DNA of 45,754 nt, taken from the NCBI GenBank assembly GCA_902774815.1, contig CACYJV010000025.1, forward strand, positions 1-45,754, in the 5' to 3' direction. Origin of the DNA: an uncultured Prevotellaceae bacterium. Its GTDB lineage: Bacteria; Bacteroidota; Bacteroidia; Bacteroidales; Bacteroidaceae. The notes below the pieces were generated by a model. That model searched no databases. It was given only the letters and a program-made list of their open reading frames with translations, and was not told where the DNA came from. Shown here in pieces: positions 1 through 7,977 of the stretch (the first letter of the stretch is position 1; each line of letters opens with the position of its first letter). The position numbers and the translations under genes were made by a program.

Positions 1-1
1 C

Positions 2-32
2 CAAAGGTACAAAAAAACTTGGACATAACAAA
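2..32 (-). promoter_or_regulatory. Bacteroidetes-type promoter pointing out of the window
   Basis: On the minus strand there is a TTTG box (32-29), a 19-base spacer and a TACCTTTG box (9-2). This matches the Bacteroidetes primary-sigma promoter form exactly. It would drive a gene beyond the left edge, divergent from the gene at 208. The -33 box overlaps the hairpin at 29-60. Confidence 0.55.
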
Positions 33-60
33 GCCCTGGCTTGAGAAAGTCGGGGCTTTG
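29..60. terminator. hairpin at left edge
   Basis: CAAAGCCC (29-36) pairs with GGGCTTTG (53-60), with partial pairing inside. No T-run follows on the plus strand, so its role as a terminator is uncertain. It may end a transcript arriving from the left, or may be part of the regulatory region of the divergent gene. Confidence 0.4.
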
Positions 61-68
61 CGATAAAA

Positions 69-102
69 AAAGAGGATGTGCCTATTTTGACACACCCTCT
101 TT
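69..102. terminator. hairpin, possible bidirectional terminator
   Basis: AAAGAGGATGTG (69-80) pairs with CACACCCTCTTT (91-102) with one mismatch. An A-run precedes it and a short T-run ends it, so it could work in either direction. It separates the left-edge promoter from the promoter of the gene at 208. Confidence 0.45.
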
Positions 103-134
103 ATAATAAATAAAGAAGAAAAAGTGTTATTTGT

Positions 135-165
135 TTTTTTTATTAGGGAAAAAAGAGTACCTTTG
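135..165 (+). promoter_or_regulatory. promoter for the LRR protein gene
   Basis: A perfect TACCTTTG box lies at 158-165. It is preceded at 19-20 bases by a T-run (134-140) that gives 3 of 4 matches to TTTG. Predicted transcription starts near 172, leaving a leader of about 36 bases. Confidence 0.5.
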
Positions 166-207
166 CAATAATAAACATGAAATTATAATTCTTAATGAGC
201 TAATAAA

Positions 208-1251
208 ATGAATAAGTATTGTATTGCACTTATATTGTTATTGTTTCCTGTAATGGCAAATGCTTTGTCTGAAGAAGTTGATGTTGATGGTATATGTTAT
301 ATTTTAGACACATCTGCAAAAACGGCAAAAGTCAAGGGTCTTAGTAAATCTAATAACAATGTTGATATTATTGTTCCAGAATCCCTAGCTTTAGGTGGTA
401 ATATGTATAAAGTATTATCCATAGGTGATTATGCATTCTACGATCAAAGCCAACTGTTATCATTATCAATACCTAAGACTGTCAATAAGATTGGAAGTCA
501 TGCATTTTATGGCTGTTCTGGTTTAACGTCTTTTATTATTCCAGAGAATATTAAGGCTATAAGTAGTTGGGCTTTTACATTATGTACAAGTTTAACACAA
601 ATAGAAATACCAGATAATGTTATAGAAATAAGAGAAGGTGCGTTCTCTGGCTGTTCTGGCTTAACTTCTATTGTAATACCCAATTCTGTTAGTTCTATTG
701 GAAATGCAGTTTTTTCTGATTGTTGTAGTTTGACTTCTATCTCGCTGAGTGATAAAATATCCACCATTGGTGATTATACTTTTTCTAATTGTACAAGTCT
801 CGCTTCATTTGTTATTCCTAGTACTGTAACAAGTATTGGAAATTATGCTTTTGCAAGATGTGAAGGTATATCGTCAATAGTAATACCTCATTCTGTAAAA
901 TCTGTTGGTTCACTAGCTTTTTCAGGATGTGTTAATTTGAGAGATGTATATTGTTATTCAGGTATAGTTCCATCTACAGGAAAGGATGCCTTTAAAGATT
1001 CTAATGTTGAGTTTGCGACATTGCATGTGTATTCTACTTCCATAGAAGCATATAAAGAGGCGGATCAATGGAGAAATTTTGGTTCAATAATATCCTTTAC
1101 TTCTGATGAAGTTTCTGTAAAGGGGATAATTGACGATAAGAATAAAGAACAAAAACTGTTTTTTATTGATGGCCGCCGTGTGAATAAATTAGGAAAAGGT
1201 TTGTTTATTCTTTATAATAATGGAATTATAAAGAAGGTTCTAAATAAATGA
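208..1251 (+). CDS. BspA-like leucine-rich-repeat surface protein
   Basis: This is a predicted exported protein of 347 residues. Residues 1-19 form a signal peptide (basic start, then a hydrophobic stretch ending near ANA). Residues about 60-290 are LRR_5/BspA-type repeats of roughly 23 residues, recognised by recurring IG..AF..C..L and I.IP..V motifs. In this family the repeats bind host or bacterial surfaces. The last 45 residues (FFIDGRRVNKLGKGLF region) resemble the short C-terminal segment common on Prevotella secreted proteins, possibly a secretion or anchoring signal. The gene is visibly A+T-richer than everything to its right, which suggests separate acquisition. It is monocistronic, with its own promoter and a strong terminator at 1271-1308. 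The ligand is unknown. Confidence 0.85.
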   Translation: MNKYCIALILLLFPVMANALSEEVDVDGICYILDTSAKTAKVKGLSKSNNNVDIIVPESLALGGNMYKVLSIGDYAFYDQSQLLSLSIPKTVNKIGSHAFYGCSGLTSFIIPENIKAISSWAFTLCTSLTQIEIPDNVIEIREGAFSGCSGLTSIVIPNSVSSIGNAVFSDCCSLTSISLSDKISTIGDYTFSNCTSLASFVIPSTVTSIGNYAFARCEGISSIVIPHSVKSVGSLAFSGCVNLRDVYCYSGIVPSTGKDAFKDSNVEFATLHVYSTSIEAYKEADQWRNFGSIISFTSDEVSVKGIIDDKNKEQKLFFIDGRRVNKLGKGLFILYNNGIIKKVLNK

Positions 1252-1270
1252 TTTATTTGAAATATTTATT

Positions 1271-1308
1271 AAAGAAGGCATTCGGTGAAAAAAACGAATG
1301 CCTTCTTT
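1271..1308. terminator. bidirectional terminator between convergent genes
   Basis: A perfect 14-base-pair stem: AAAGAAGGCATTCG (1271-1284) pairs with CGAATGCCTTCTTT (1295-1308). The A-rich loop and flanking A/T runs suit both strands. It lies between the LRR gene and the end of htpG. Confidence 0.8.
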
Positions 1309-1336
1309 GATAATAAGAAGATACTGCAGGAGTTGC

Positions 1337-3391
1337 CTACTTGATCAAGTCGACACTGCGCTTGAGGAAGGCATCGAGGGCTGCACCCTTCAGCATGCCA
1401 TTCTGCAGAAGTGCGAGGTCAATGAGCTGATGGACGATGCCGTTCTGCTTGGCGTAGTCAGCCAGGATGGCGTTCTTCTTTTCCTTCTGCTCGTTGACAG
1501 CCTTCTCAGCTTCAGCCTTCTGGTCCTTATCTTCCTGAGTGAGCTCGTCGTACTTCTTCTTGTCCTGCGTCTGACGGATGGCAGCCAGTCGGGCTTCCTG
1601 CCCCTTCAGTTCGCTCAACACGGGCTTCAGGGCCTCAGAAGTGTTGGTTTCGGTGTCGGAAAGCACCCGTTTCACGAGTTCATGGTCGGCATTGAGCACG
1701 ATGGTATACATGTCCGGCATCTGTGCATAGAATCCCATGCCACTCTGGAAGCGGCTCATGTCCTTCATACGGCGCATGTATTCGCTCTGCGTGATGATGA
1801 CAGGCTGTGCCTGTTCGCCCAGCGACTGCACCTCAACGGCAAACTCCGTCTTCTCCATCTTCGGTGTCTGCGATTTGAACACCTGTGACAAACTGTCAGT
1901 CTGCTCCACAGTCAGTTCTGTCTTCTTGCGATCTTCCTTCATAATGAGGCGATCGATGATGTCGCCATCCACGCGAGTGAAGCGACTCTTCTCCAGCTTC
2001 TGCTCCAACATCTGTGCCACAGGCGTATCGAGTTGACCATCGAACAGCAACACGCTGTAACCACGCTGCTTGGCGGTTTCGATGTAGCTGTACTGCTCCT
2101 CCTTGTTGTTGGCATAGAGGTACACCAGCGTTCCGTCCTTATCGGTTTGCTCGCCCTTGATGAGCGTCTTGTACTCTTCAAGTGTGAAGTATTTGCCGTC
2201 GACATCCTTCAGCAGCGCAAAGTCTTTGGCGCGTTCGTAGAAGTCGTCCTGCGTCAGCATGCCGTAGTTGATAAATATCTTCAGGTCGTCCCACTTCTCT
2301 TCGTACTCCTTACGGTTCTCGTTGAAGATTGATTTCAGTCGGTCGGCCACCTTCTTGGTGATGTATGTGGAGATTTTCTTCACGTTTGCATCGCTCTGCA
2401 GATAGCTACGGCTGACGTTCAGCGGGATATCGGGCGAGTCGATGACACCGTGGAGCAGGGTAAGGAACTCCGGTACGATGCCTTCCACCTGATCGGTCAC
2501 GAACACCTGGTTGCAGTAGAGTTGGATCTTGTTCTTCTGCAGGTCGATGTTCGACTGAATACGCGGGAAATAGAGGATGCCCGTGAGGTTGAAGGGGTAG
2601 TCGACGTTCAGGTGAATCCAGAACAGCGGCTCGTCCTGCATGGGATAGAGCGTGCGATAGAACTCTTTGTAGTCCTCGTCCTTCAGCGTCGAAGGCGTCT
2701 TTGTCCAGAGTGGCTCGACGTTGTTGATGATATTGTCCTCGTCGGTGTCCTGCATCTTTCCGTCCTTCCACTCCTGCTTCTTGCCAAAGCAGATAGGTAC
2801 GGCCATGAACTTGCAGTATTTCTGCAACAGACTCTCAATGCGCTGGCGCTCAAGGAACTCCTTGCAGTCGTCGGCGATGTGCAGGATGATGTCAGTGCCA
2901 CGATCTTCGCGCTCGGCATCTTCGATGGTGAACTCAGGGCTGCCGTCGCAAGTCCAGCGCACAGCCTTGGCGTCCTCGCGATATGAGCGTGTCACGATTT
3001 CCACCTTCTCGCTGACCATGAAAGCCGAGTAGAAGCCCAGTCCGAAGTGTCCGATGATGGCATTGGCCGAATCCTTGTACTTGTCGAGGAAGTCCGTTAC
3101 GCCCGAGAAGGCAATCTGATTGATGTACTTGTCAATCTCCTCTTCAGTCATTCCAATGCCTCGGTCGCTGATAGTCAGCGTCTTAGCCTTCTCGTCGAGT
3201 GCAATTCGGACAGTCATGTCGCCCAGTTCGCCCTTGAAGTCGCCACGGTCGGCCAGCGTCTTCATCTTTTGTGTGGCGTCGACGGCATTCGATACCATCT
3301 CGCGGAGGAATATTTCATGATCACTGTAGAGAAACTTTTTGATAACGGGGAATATGTTCTCTGTCGTAACCCCAATGTTGCCTTTTTGCAT
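1337..3391 (-). CDS. htpG: molecular chaperone HtpG (Hsp90)
   Basis: This is the cytosolic ATP-dependent Hsp90 chaperone, 684 residues from the chosen start. The N-terminal GHKL ATPase motifs are clear: FLREMVSNAVDA (N-box), SDRGIGM, and GHFGLGFYSAFM (ATP lid). The middle domain and C-terminal dimerisation domain follow. A start at 3421 is also in frame, but the sequence beginning MQKGNIGVTTENIF at 3391 is the usual Bacteroidetes HtpG N-terminus, so 3391 is preferred. It is divergent from the MFS gene and convergent with the LRR gene, and appears monocistronic. A TACCTTTT box at 3477-3470 may be its promoter. I saw no CIRCE element. Confidence 0.96.
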   Translation of the reverse strand: MQKGNIGVTTENIFPVIKKFLYSDHEIFLREMVSNAVDATQKMKTLADRGDFKGELGDMTVRIALDEKAKTLTISDRGIGMTEEEIDKYINQIAFSGVTDFLDKYKDSANAIIGHFGLGFYSAFMVSEKVEIVTRSYREDAKAVRWTCDGSPEFTIEDAEREDRGTDIILHIADDCKEFLERQRIESLLQKYCKFMAVPICFGKKQEWKDGKMQDTDEDNIINNVEPLWTKTPSTLKDEDYKEFYRTLYPMQDEPLFWIHLNVDYPFNLTGILYFPRIQSNIDLQKNKIQLYCNQVFVTDQVEGIVPEFLTLLHGVIDSPDIPLNVSRSYLQSDANVKKISTYITKKVADRLKSIFNENRKEYEEKWDDLKIFINYGMLTQDDFYERAKDFALLKDVDGKYFTLEEYKTLIKGEQTDKDGTLVYLYANNKEEQYSYIETAKQRGYSVLLFDGQLDTPVAQMLEQKLEKSRFTRVDGDIIDRLIMKEDRKKTELTVEQTDSLSQVFKSQTPKMEKTEFAVEVQSLGEQAQPVIITQSEYMRRMKDMSRFQSGMGFYAQMPDMYTIVLNADHELVKRVLSDTETNTSEALKPVLSELKGQEARLAAIRQTQDKKKYDELTQEDKDQKAEAEKAVNEQKEKKNAILADYAKQNGIVHQLIDLALLQNGMLKGAALDAFLKRSVDLIK

Positions 3392-3502
3392 AGCTATATC
3401 TTTTTTTGTTTCAAGTTTCAAGTTTTTGAAAGTCGAGTTTCTGCTTTGTTCATTGCAAAATGTGTGCCAAAAAGGTACTAAGGGAAAAATGCCTCGGGTA
3501 TA

Positions 3503-3534
3503 TTTGGCTTGTCGGAGAAAAAGTTGTACTTTTG
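3503..3534 (+). promoter_or_regulatory. promoter of the MFS transporter; fixes the start codon
   Basis: TTTG (3503-3506), a 20-base spacer and TACTTTTG (3527-3534) make a full match to the Bacteroidetes promoter. Transcription should start near 3541, so an upstream in-frame ATG at 3509 lies inside the promoter and cannot be the start. Confidence 0.75.
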
Positions 3535-3547
3535 CATGCTAATAATC

Positions 3548-4738
3548 ATGATGATGCAACAAGAAACCGACAGACTTTGGAATACTAACTATTGGCGAGT
3601 GATGACGGCTAACTTTGCGATGTCGTTCGCCTTCTACCTGCTTACGCCCCTGCTACCGCTCTATTTGAGCGAGAACTTCGGCTCGACCAAGGACGTCATT
3701 GGGCTCGTACTGTCGGGCTATACGCTCACGGCGCTGCTCGTAAGGCCCTTCAGTGGCTATCTGGCCGATAGCTTTCCACGCAAGCGGGTGCTGCTCGTCA
3801 GCCTGTTGTTGTACTTTCTCTTCTTCGGAACCTATCTGCTGGCATCGACACTCCTGTTGTTTGCCATTGTCAGGACGCTGCACGGTGCACCCTTTGGGGC
3901 ATCGACCGTTGCCAATAGCACCATGGCTATCGACGTCCTTCCATCGTCGCGCAGGAACGAAGGCATTGGTTATTACGGGCTGAGCAACAACGTTGCCACA
4001 GCCATAGCACCCTCTATAGGCATCTTTGTCTATCGCTATACGGGCAGTTTCGACCTGCTGTTCTGGCTGGCTTTTGCCGTGGCAGGTGTCGGATTTGCCG
4101 TCGATGTAGGCATCAAGCCACGCGAACGCCAGGTCATGAAGGACCGTCGTGCACTGTCGTTCGACCGCTTCTTCCTGACGCGTGGCTGGCTGATTGCCCT
4201 CAACATGGTGTGTTTCGGGCTCTGCTACGGCGTGTTGAGCAACTATCTGGCCATCTATGGCAAAGAGAAATTGGACATTACCAGTGGCACAGGCACCTAT
4301 TTCATGCTGTTGGCCTTCGGCCTTATCCTCTCTCGACTGCAGGGTGCCAGCGCGTTACGCAAGGGTAGGCTGACGCACAATGCCTCCGAAGGCATCATCA
4401 TCTCAACCATCGGCTATACCTTATTTATATTAGTGCCTAACGAGTTTGGCTATTACGGATCAGCTCTACTCATCGGTTTGGGCAACGGTCACATGTGGCC
4501 TGCCTTCCAAAACATGATCATCAGCGTGGCAAGCAACAACGAGCGCGGCACAGCCAACTCCACCTTGCTCACCAGTTGGGACCTTGGCATGGGCCTGGGC
4601 GTACTCTTTGGTGGCGCTATTGCCGAATACTTCAGCTACGAAGCAGCCTTTTGGGCCATCGTTGGCATACATGTGGTGGGCTTGCTCATGTACTTCCTCG
4701 GAACGCGAGGCTTCTTCCTGCAGAGGCGCAGGACATAG
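3548..4738 (+). CDS. MFS transporter (drug/sugar efflux type)
   Basis: This is an inner-membrane major facilitator of about 396 residues with about 12 hydrophobic segments. The loop between helices 2 and 3 carries the MFS signature (RPFSGYLADSFPRKRVL). Conserved glycines in later helices (GLGNGHMWPAFQNM, LGMGLGVLFGGA) resemble the arabinose-efflux-permease branch. It probably acts as a proton-coupled exporter; the substrate cannot be read from sequence. Three consecutive ATGs (3548, 3551, 3554) follow the promoter at a very short distance, and any of them could be used. It is followed by the hairpin array at 4741-4894 rather than by another plus-strand gene. Confidence 0.85.
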   Translation: MMMQQETDRLWNTNYWRVMTANFAMSFAFYLLTPLLPLYLSENFGSTKDVIGLVLSGYTLTALLVRPFSGYLADSFPRKRVLLVSLLLYFLFFGTYLLASTLLLFAIVRTLHGAPFGASTVANSTMAIDVLPSSRRNEGIGYYGLSNNVATAIAPSIGIFVYRYTGSFDLLFWLAFAVAGVGFAVDVGIKPRERQVMKDRRALSFDRFFLTRGWLIALNMVCFGLCYGVLSNYLAIYGKEKLDITSGTGTYFMLLAFGLILSRLQGASALRKGRLTHNASEGIIISTIGYTLFILVPNEFGYYGSALLIGLGNGHMWPAFQNMIISVASNNERGTANSTLLTSWDLGMGLGVLFGGAIAEYFSYEAAFWAIVGIHVVGLLMYFLGTRGFFLQRRRT

Positions 4739-4740
4739 CT

Positions 4741-4894
4741 CCTCCTAAAGCACCGTTTTATGGTAGCCAAAGCATAGCTTTATTGCTGGCAAAGCATTGC
4801 TTTACAGTAGCCAAAGCATTGCTTTACAGTAGCCAAGGCATAGCTTTACTGTAGCCAAAACATAGCTTTTCTGCAACCAAGGCATAGCTTCTAA
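4741..4894 (+). repeat. tandem array of 22-base hairpin units
   Basis: Six units of exactly 22 bases run from 4763 to 4894, preceded by a degenerate unit (4741-4762). Typical units read TAGCCAAAGCATAGCTTTATTG, shown here only as an example of the period. Each contains AAAGC-ATA/ATT-GCTTT, a 5-base-pair stem with a three-base loop; units four to six carry stem mismatches. There are no unique spacers, so it is not CRISPR. It may end transcription from the MFS gene. The stretch from 4895 to 4971 holds nothing I recognise. Confidence 0.85.
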
Positions 4895-4971
4895 TTCCCT
4901 ATTGAATAGCTTTAGAAGCCTGAAGGCAATGCGTCAGATTCACAAAGTTTGGAATGTAGTAAAAAGAAAAA

Positions 4972-4996
4972 GCCCTCCGCACATCGTGCGGAAGGC
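4972..4996. terminator. terminator for the pepD-lipoprotein operon
   Basis: GCCCTCCGCAC pairs with GTGCGGAAGGC around an ATC loop, with one mismatch. On the minus strand it is followed by a T-rich run (A-run at 4961-4971), as expected for ending the minus-strand operon. GTTTTG on the other side may also serve the plus strand. Confidence 0.8.
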
Positions 4997-5013
4997 GTTT
5001 TGTGGCGGCAGAC

Positions 5014-5388
5014 TCAATCTTCCTTGAATGCCATGACCTGAGTGATTTGGTCATCGAAATAGAACGTCTGATAAACCGTGTCTTTTTGGATGAGCATTTT
5101 CACGCGGATGAAGTTAAGCTTCTTGGTCTTTTGTCCATCGGCAAACTGCAGTCCGTCCTTGTAGCGCTTGTTGGTCGTTGCCTTCTGGCGCATCTGCAGG
5201 AATGCAGAGTCACTGATGTGCTTGGTCGAATCCAGGTCATAGAAGTACATCACCTTATAGTCGTCGCTGGCAAGATTGTCGGTCAGGAACTGCTCAACCA
5301 GTTTCTTGGCTGCCGACTTCTGCTGATTGCAGGACGTGAAAGCTGTCATCGCCACGAGGACGACGACAGCTATGAGCAAGCGTTTCAT
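5014..5388 (-). CDS. small lipoprotein, function unknown
   Basis: A predicted lipoprotein of 124 residues. It has a hydrophobic signal with a lipobox ending TSC (Cys20), then a polar domain with a Lys/Ala-rich helix and several beta-like segments (KVMYFYDLD, DTVYQTFYFDDQI). Its start overlaps the pepD stop by four bases (ATGA), so the two are almost certainly translationally coupled. I do not recognise a named domain. The coupling to pepD suggests only co-expression; a role beside the cytosolic peptidase is not evident. Confidence 0.75.
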   Translation of the reverse strand: MKRLLIAVVVLVAMTAFTSCNQQKSAAKKLVEQFLTDNLASDDYKVMYFYDLDSTKHISDSAFLQMRQKATTNKRYKDGLQFADGQKTKKLNFIRVKMLIQKDTVYQTFYFDDQITQVMAFKED

Positions 5389-6842
5389 TTCTTTGGAATG
5401 TTTTTAAGAATTTCAAGCAGGTGGTCCCACACCATCTGTACGGTCGGAATGAGCAGGCGCTCGTCGGGCGAATGTACACCTCGCAGCGTCGGTCCGAAGC
5501 TTACCATGTCGAGATTGGGATACTTTTCGGAGAACAAACCGCACTCCAAGCCAGCGTGAATGCCCAATACCTTCGGATCCTTGCCGAACAATTTGCGGTA
5601 GGTCTCAACGGTTAGGGCTGTCAACTTGCTGTCGGCACGCATCTTCCATGCGGGATAGCCTTCGCCCTGGACGACCTCTGCTCCAGCCAACTGGAACACA
5701 GCCTTGATGGTAGCGGCCTGGTTGTCGAGTGCACTCATCACGTTGGAACGCTGCGAACAGATGACTTTTGCCTCCTTTTCGGTAGTGACGATGCTGGCAA
5801 CGTTGTTCGATGTCTCGACGAGCCAGGCAATTTCCTCATCCTGGCACATGGCAAACACGCCATTATCAACAGCCTGCATGGCCTGCACCAGACGAGTGCT
5901 CACCTCAAGGGGCAGCACGGCCTCAGCCTCGGCACTCTCCAGATGGAACTGCATGGTCTTTTCCGTGACGTGGTATTCCTCTTCCACCTCGCTGACGAAT
6001 ACGTTCCAGTCGGCACGCACATTTTCCTTCTTGTCCTCGGGCACGGCGAACACGATAACGCCATCGCGTGGAATGGCATTGTGCAGCTTTCCGGCATTGA
6101 ACTGAGCCAGACACAGCCCATAACGTTCCTGCGTCTGATAGAGGAAGCGGGCAAGAACCTTCAGCGCGTTGGCGCGTTTCTTGTTGATGTCGTCGCCAGA
6201 GTGTCCGCCAACGAGGCCTTTCAGCGAACCACGCATGAAGAAGACGCCCTTCGGAGCCTCTTCGCGCTCGTAGCGGAATGTGGCGGTGGTGTTGCGGCCG
6301 CCGGCACAGCTGACGAACACCTGGCCTTCGTCCTCAGAGTCGAGGTTGATGAGCATATTGCCAGTCATGAAACCGGCCTTCATGCCCTCGGCACCCGTCA
6401 GTCCGGTCTCTTCGTCGCGCGTGAAAAGGCATTCCAGCGGTCCATGTACAAGGTCTTTGCTATCGAGGATGGCCAGTTCGATGGCACAACCGATACCGTC
6501 GTCGGCACCGAGCGTGGTGCCCTTGGCGCAGAGCCATTCGCCATCGACATAGGTCTGAATGGCATCGCGGTCGAAGTCGAAGTCTACGTCGACCAGTTTC
6601 TCGCATACCATGTCCATATGGCTTTGCAGGATGACGGTCTCACGGTCTTCCATACCCGGAGTAGCTGGTTTGCGAATGAGCACGTTGCCCGTCTCGTCGA
6701 CCAGTGTCTCGAAGTTGTGGTTTTTGCCGAATGCTTTCAGGTACTCAATCATCTTCTCCTCACGCTTCGAGGGGCGCGGGATTTCGTTGATGCGTGCGAA
6801 TTGTTCGAACACGCAAGCAGGTTTTAGCTCGTTTTTATTCAT
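5385..6842 (-). CDS. pepD: aminoacyl-histidine dipeptidase (M20 family)
   Basis: This is a cytosolic zinc dipeptidase, 485 residues, which is full length for PepD. It cleaves Xaa-His and other dipeptides for amino-acid salvage. The M20/MH family pattern is complete: SHMDMVCEK around residues 74-82 (metal His75, catalytic Asp77), LGADDGIG around 111-118 (bridging Asp), DEETGLTGAEG around 143-153 (catalytic Glu and metal Glu), LDSEDEG near 168-173, and a late GVHSPDE His. It heads a two-gene minus-strand operon with the lipoprotein at 5014. It is divergent from the small membrane-protein gene at 6931. Confidence 0.95.
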   Translation of the reverse strand: MNKNELKPACVFEQFARINEIPRPSKREEKMIEYLKAFGKNHNFETLVDETGNVLIRKPATPGMEDRETVILQSHMDMVCEKLVDVDFDFDRDAIQTYVDGEWLCAKGTTLGADDGIGCAIELAILDSKDLVHGPLECLFTRDEETGLTGAEGMKAGFMTGNMLINLDSEDEGQVFVSCAGGRNTTATFRYEREEAPKGVFFMRGSLKGLVGGHSGDDINKKRANALKVLARFLYQTQERYGLCLAQFNAGKLHNAIPRDGVIVFAVPEDKKENVRADWNVFVSEVEEEYHVTEKTMQFHLESAEAEAVLPLEVSTRLVQAMQAVDNGVFAMCQDEEIAWLVETSNNVASIVTTEKEAKVICSQRSNVMSALDNQAATIKAVFQLAGAEVVQGEGYPAWKMRADSKLTALTVETYRKLFGKDPKVLGIHAGLECGLFSEKYPNLDMVSFGPTLRGVHSPDERLLIPTVQMVWDHLLEILKNIPKK

Positions 6843-6902
6843 ATTATTTATTTAATAATGTTAATCTTTCAGCTTTAATCTCGCTTCCTAAATCTTTTTT
6901 AT

Positions 6903-6910
6903 TATCTTTG
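6903..6910 (+). promoter_or_regulatory. -7 box (TATCTTTG)
   Basis: A full match to TAnnTTTG about 20 bases before the ATG at 6931. No good -33 TTTG is seen at the right distance, so the promoter may need help or be weak. A minus-strand CAAAATTA at 6917-6924 could be the -7 box of pepD. Confidence 0.5.
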
Positions 6911-6930
6911 CATCCGCAAAATTACAAAAA

Positions 6931-7125
6931 ATGATTGAAACTCTGCTCATCAGCGTGTTAATAATTGCTATCGGCATGGCATTATTACTGATAAAAGTCC
7001 TCGTCAAGAAGGGCGGACGCTTCACTTCGCAACACATACATGACAGCGAGGCCATGAAGGAACGCGGTATTCACTGTGTGGTCGATCAGGACCGGGAGGC
7101 ACGGCAGAAGGGAAAGGCGTTCTGA
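6931..7125 (+). CDS. small single-span membrane protein
   Basis: A 64-residue protein with one transmembrane segment at residues about 4-25, followed by a short polar tail (KKGGRF...HCVVDQDREARQ). I recall similar very small proteins in other Bacteroidales with the same order: hydrophobic helix, KGG.F, then a Cys and a D.EA motif. I cannot confirm that here. It is followed by the OmpH-like gene after 89 bases. Function is unknown; the tail is probably cytoplasmic by the positive-inside rule. Confidence 0.65.
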   Translation: MIETLLISVLIIAIGMALLLIKVLVKKGGRFTSQHIHDSEAMKERGIHCVVDQDREARQKGKAF

Positions 7126-7143
7126 CAGAGTAACAAAGGACCA

Positions 7144-7171
7144 CGAGCTTTGCTCGGTTTCGTAGCGAAAC
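7144..7171 (+). repeat. two adjacent three-base-loop hairpins
   Basis: CGAGC-TTT-GCTCG (7144-7156) is followed directly by GTTTCG-TAG-CGAAAC (7157-7171). They lie in the leader between the small membrane-protein gene and the OmpH-like gene. No T-run follows, so they are not typical terminators. Their form matches the hairpin clusters at 4741, 39591 and 45627. Confidence 0.6.
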
Positions 7172-7214
7172 GGAGAAAGAACAAAGTAACAAAAAAATCA
7201 TAACATTAAAACAA

Positions 7215-7853
7215 ATGAACAAAAAGAACATTTTCCGTACATTGGCAGTTGCCGCAATGGCAACGATTGCCATGACATCGTGTGACAATTCAGCTCCGAA
7301 GATGGACGAGAAGTCGCAGGCTGCCGAGCAGACCGCTCCCACCGAACTGAAGATTGCCTTCGTCGAGGTAGACAGTATCATGACGCAGTACACATTCTGC
7401 AAGGACTACAGCGAAATCCTGCAGAAGAAGGGCCAGAACATTCAGAACACGCTCGAAGCCAAGCAGCGTCAGCTGCAGCAGGCTGCTGCCAATTTCCAGC
7501 AGAAGCTTCAGCAGAACGCCTATACACGTGAGCAGGCCGAAGGCATTCAGGCCAGTCTGCAGAAGCAGAGTGCCGACCTGGAAGGTCTGAACCAGCGCCT
7601 TAGCAACGAGTTTGCTGCCGAAAGCGAGAAGTATAGCAATGCCCTGCGCGACTCCATCCAGCACTTCCTTGCCAAATATAACAAGGACAAGAAGTTCAGC
7701 ATCATCCTCAGCAAGTCGGGCGATAACCTGCTCTATGCTGACAAGGCTTTCGACATCACGAGCGAAGTCATCGCTGGTCTGAACAAGGCTTACAAGAAGC
7801 CCGCCGCAAAGGCTGAGCCCAAGAAGGGAGCAGCCGCTCCTGCCAAGAAATAA
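7215..7853 (+). CDS. OmpH/Skp-family lipoprotein
   Basis: Predicted periplasmic-side lipoprotein of 212 residues. The signal ends in a lipobox (MTSC, Cys23). After a short linker, the Skp/OmpH domain begins at LKIAFVEVDSIM (about residue 45). A long Gln/Lys/Ala-rich coiled coil follows (about 65-155), then the C-terminal beta segment (FSIILSKSGDNLLYADKAFDIT) typical of this family. The tail is Lys/Ala/Pro-rich. Skp proteins form trimers that hold unfolded outer-membrane proteins. The lipid anchor differs from soluble E. coli Skp. It is followed by a very strong terminator. Confidence 0.85.
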   Translation: MNKKNIFRTLAVAAMATIAMTSCDNSAPKMDEKSQAAEQTAPTELKIAFVEVDSIMTQYTFCKDYSEILQKKGQNIQNTLEAKQRQLQQAAANFQQKLQQNAYTREQAEGIQASLQKQSADLEGLNQRLSNEFAAESEKYSNALRDSIQHFLAKYNKDKKFSIILSKSGDNLLYADKAFDITSEVIAGLNKAYKKPAAKAEPKKGAAAPAKK

Positions 7854-7883
7854 GGCTGAACGAGTCGGGACTTCTTTAGTTAT

Positions 7884-7919
7884 AAAAGGAGTAAGGAGGT
7901 GCCTCTCCTTACTCCTTTT
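7884..7919. terminator. strong terminator
   Basis: A perfect 15-base-pair stem: AAAAGGAGTAAGGAG (7884-7898) pairs with CTCCTTACTCCTTTT (7905-7919). The stem ends in a T-run on the plus strand and would also work in reverse. It ends the OmpH-like unit before nth. Confidence 0.88.
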
Positions 7920-7977
7920 CTGCTAAATATCATACAAGGTATAAAAGTATATGTAATAAGGTATAGAGAAAACGACC

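Noticed and set aside
3509-3547. Earlier start of the MFS gene
   Set aside because: The in-frame ATG at 3509 lies between the -33 and -7 boxes of a full promoter match, so it would not be in the transcript.
4741-4894. CRISPR array
   Set aside because: Units are 22 bases head to tail with no unique spacers, and no cas gene is near.
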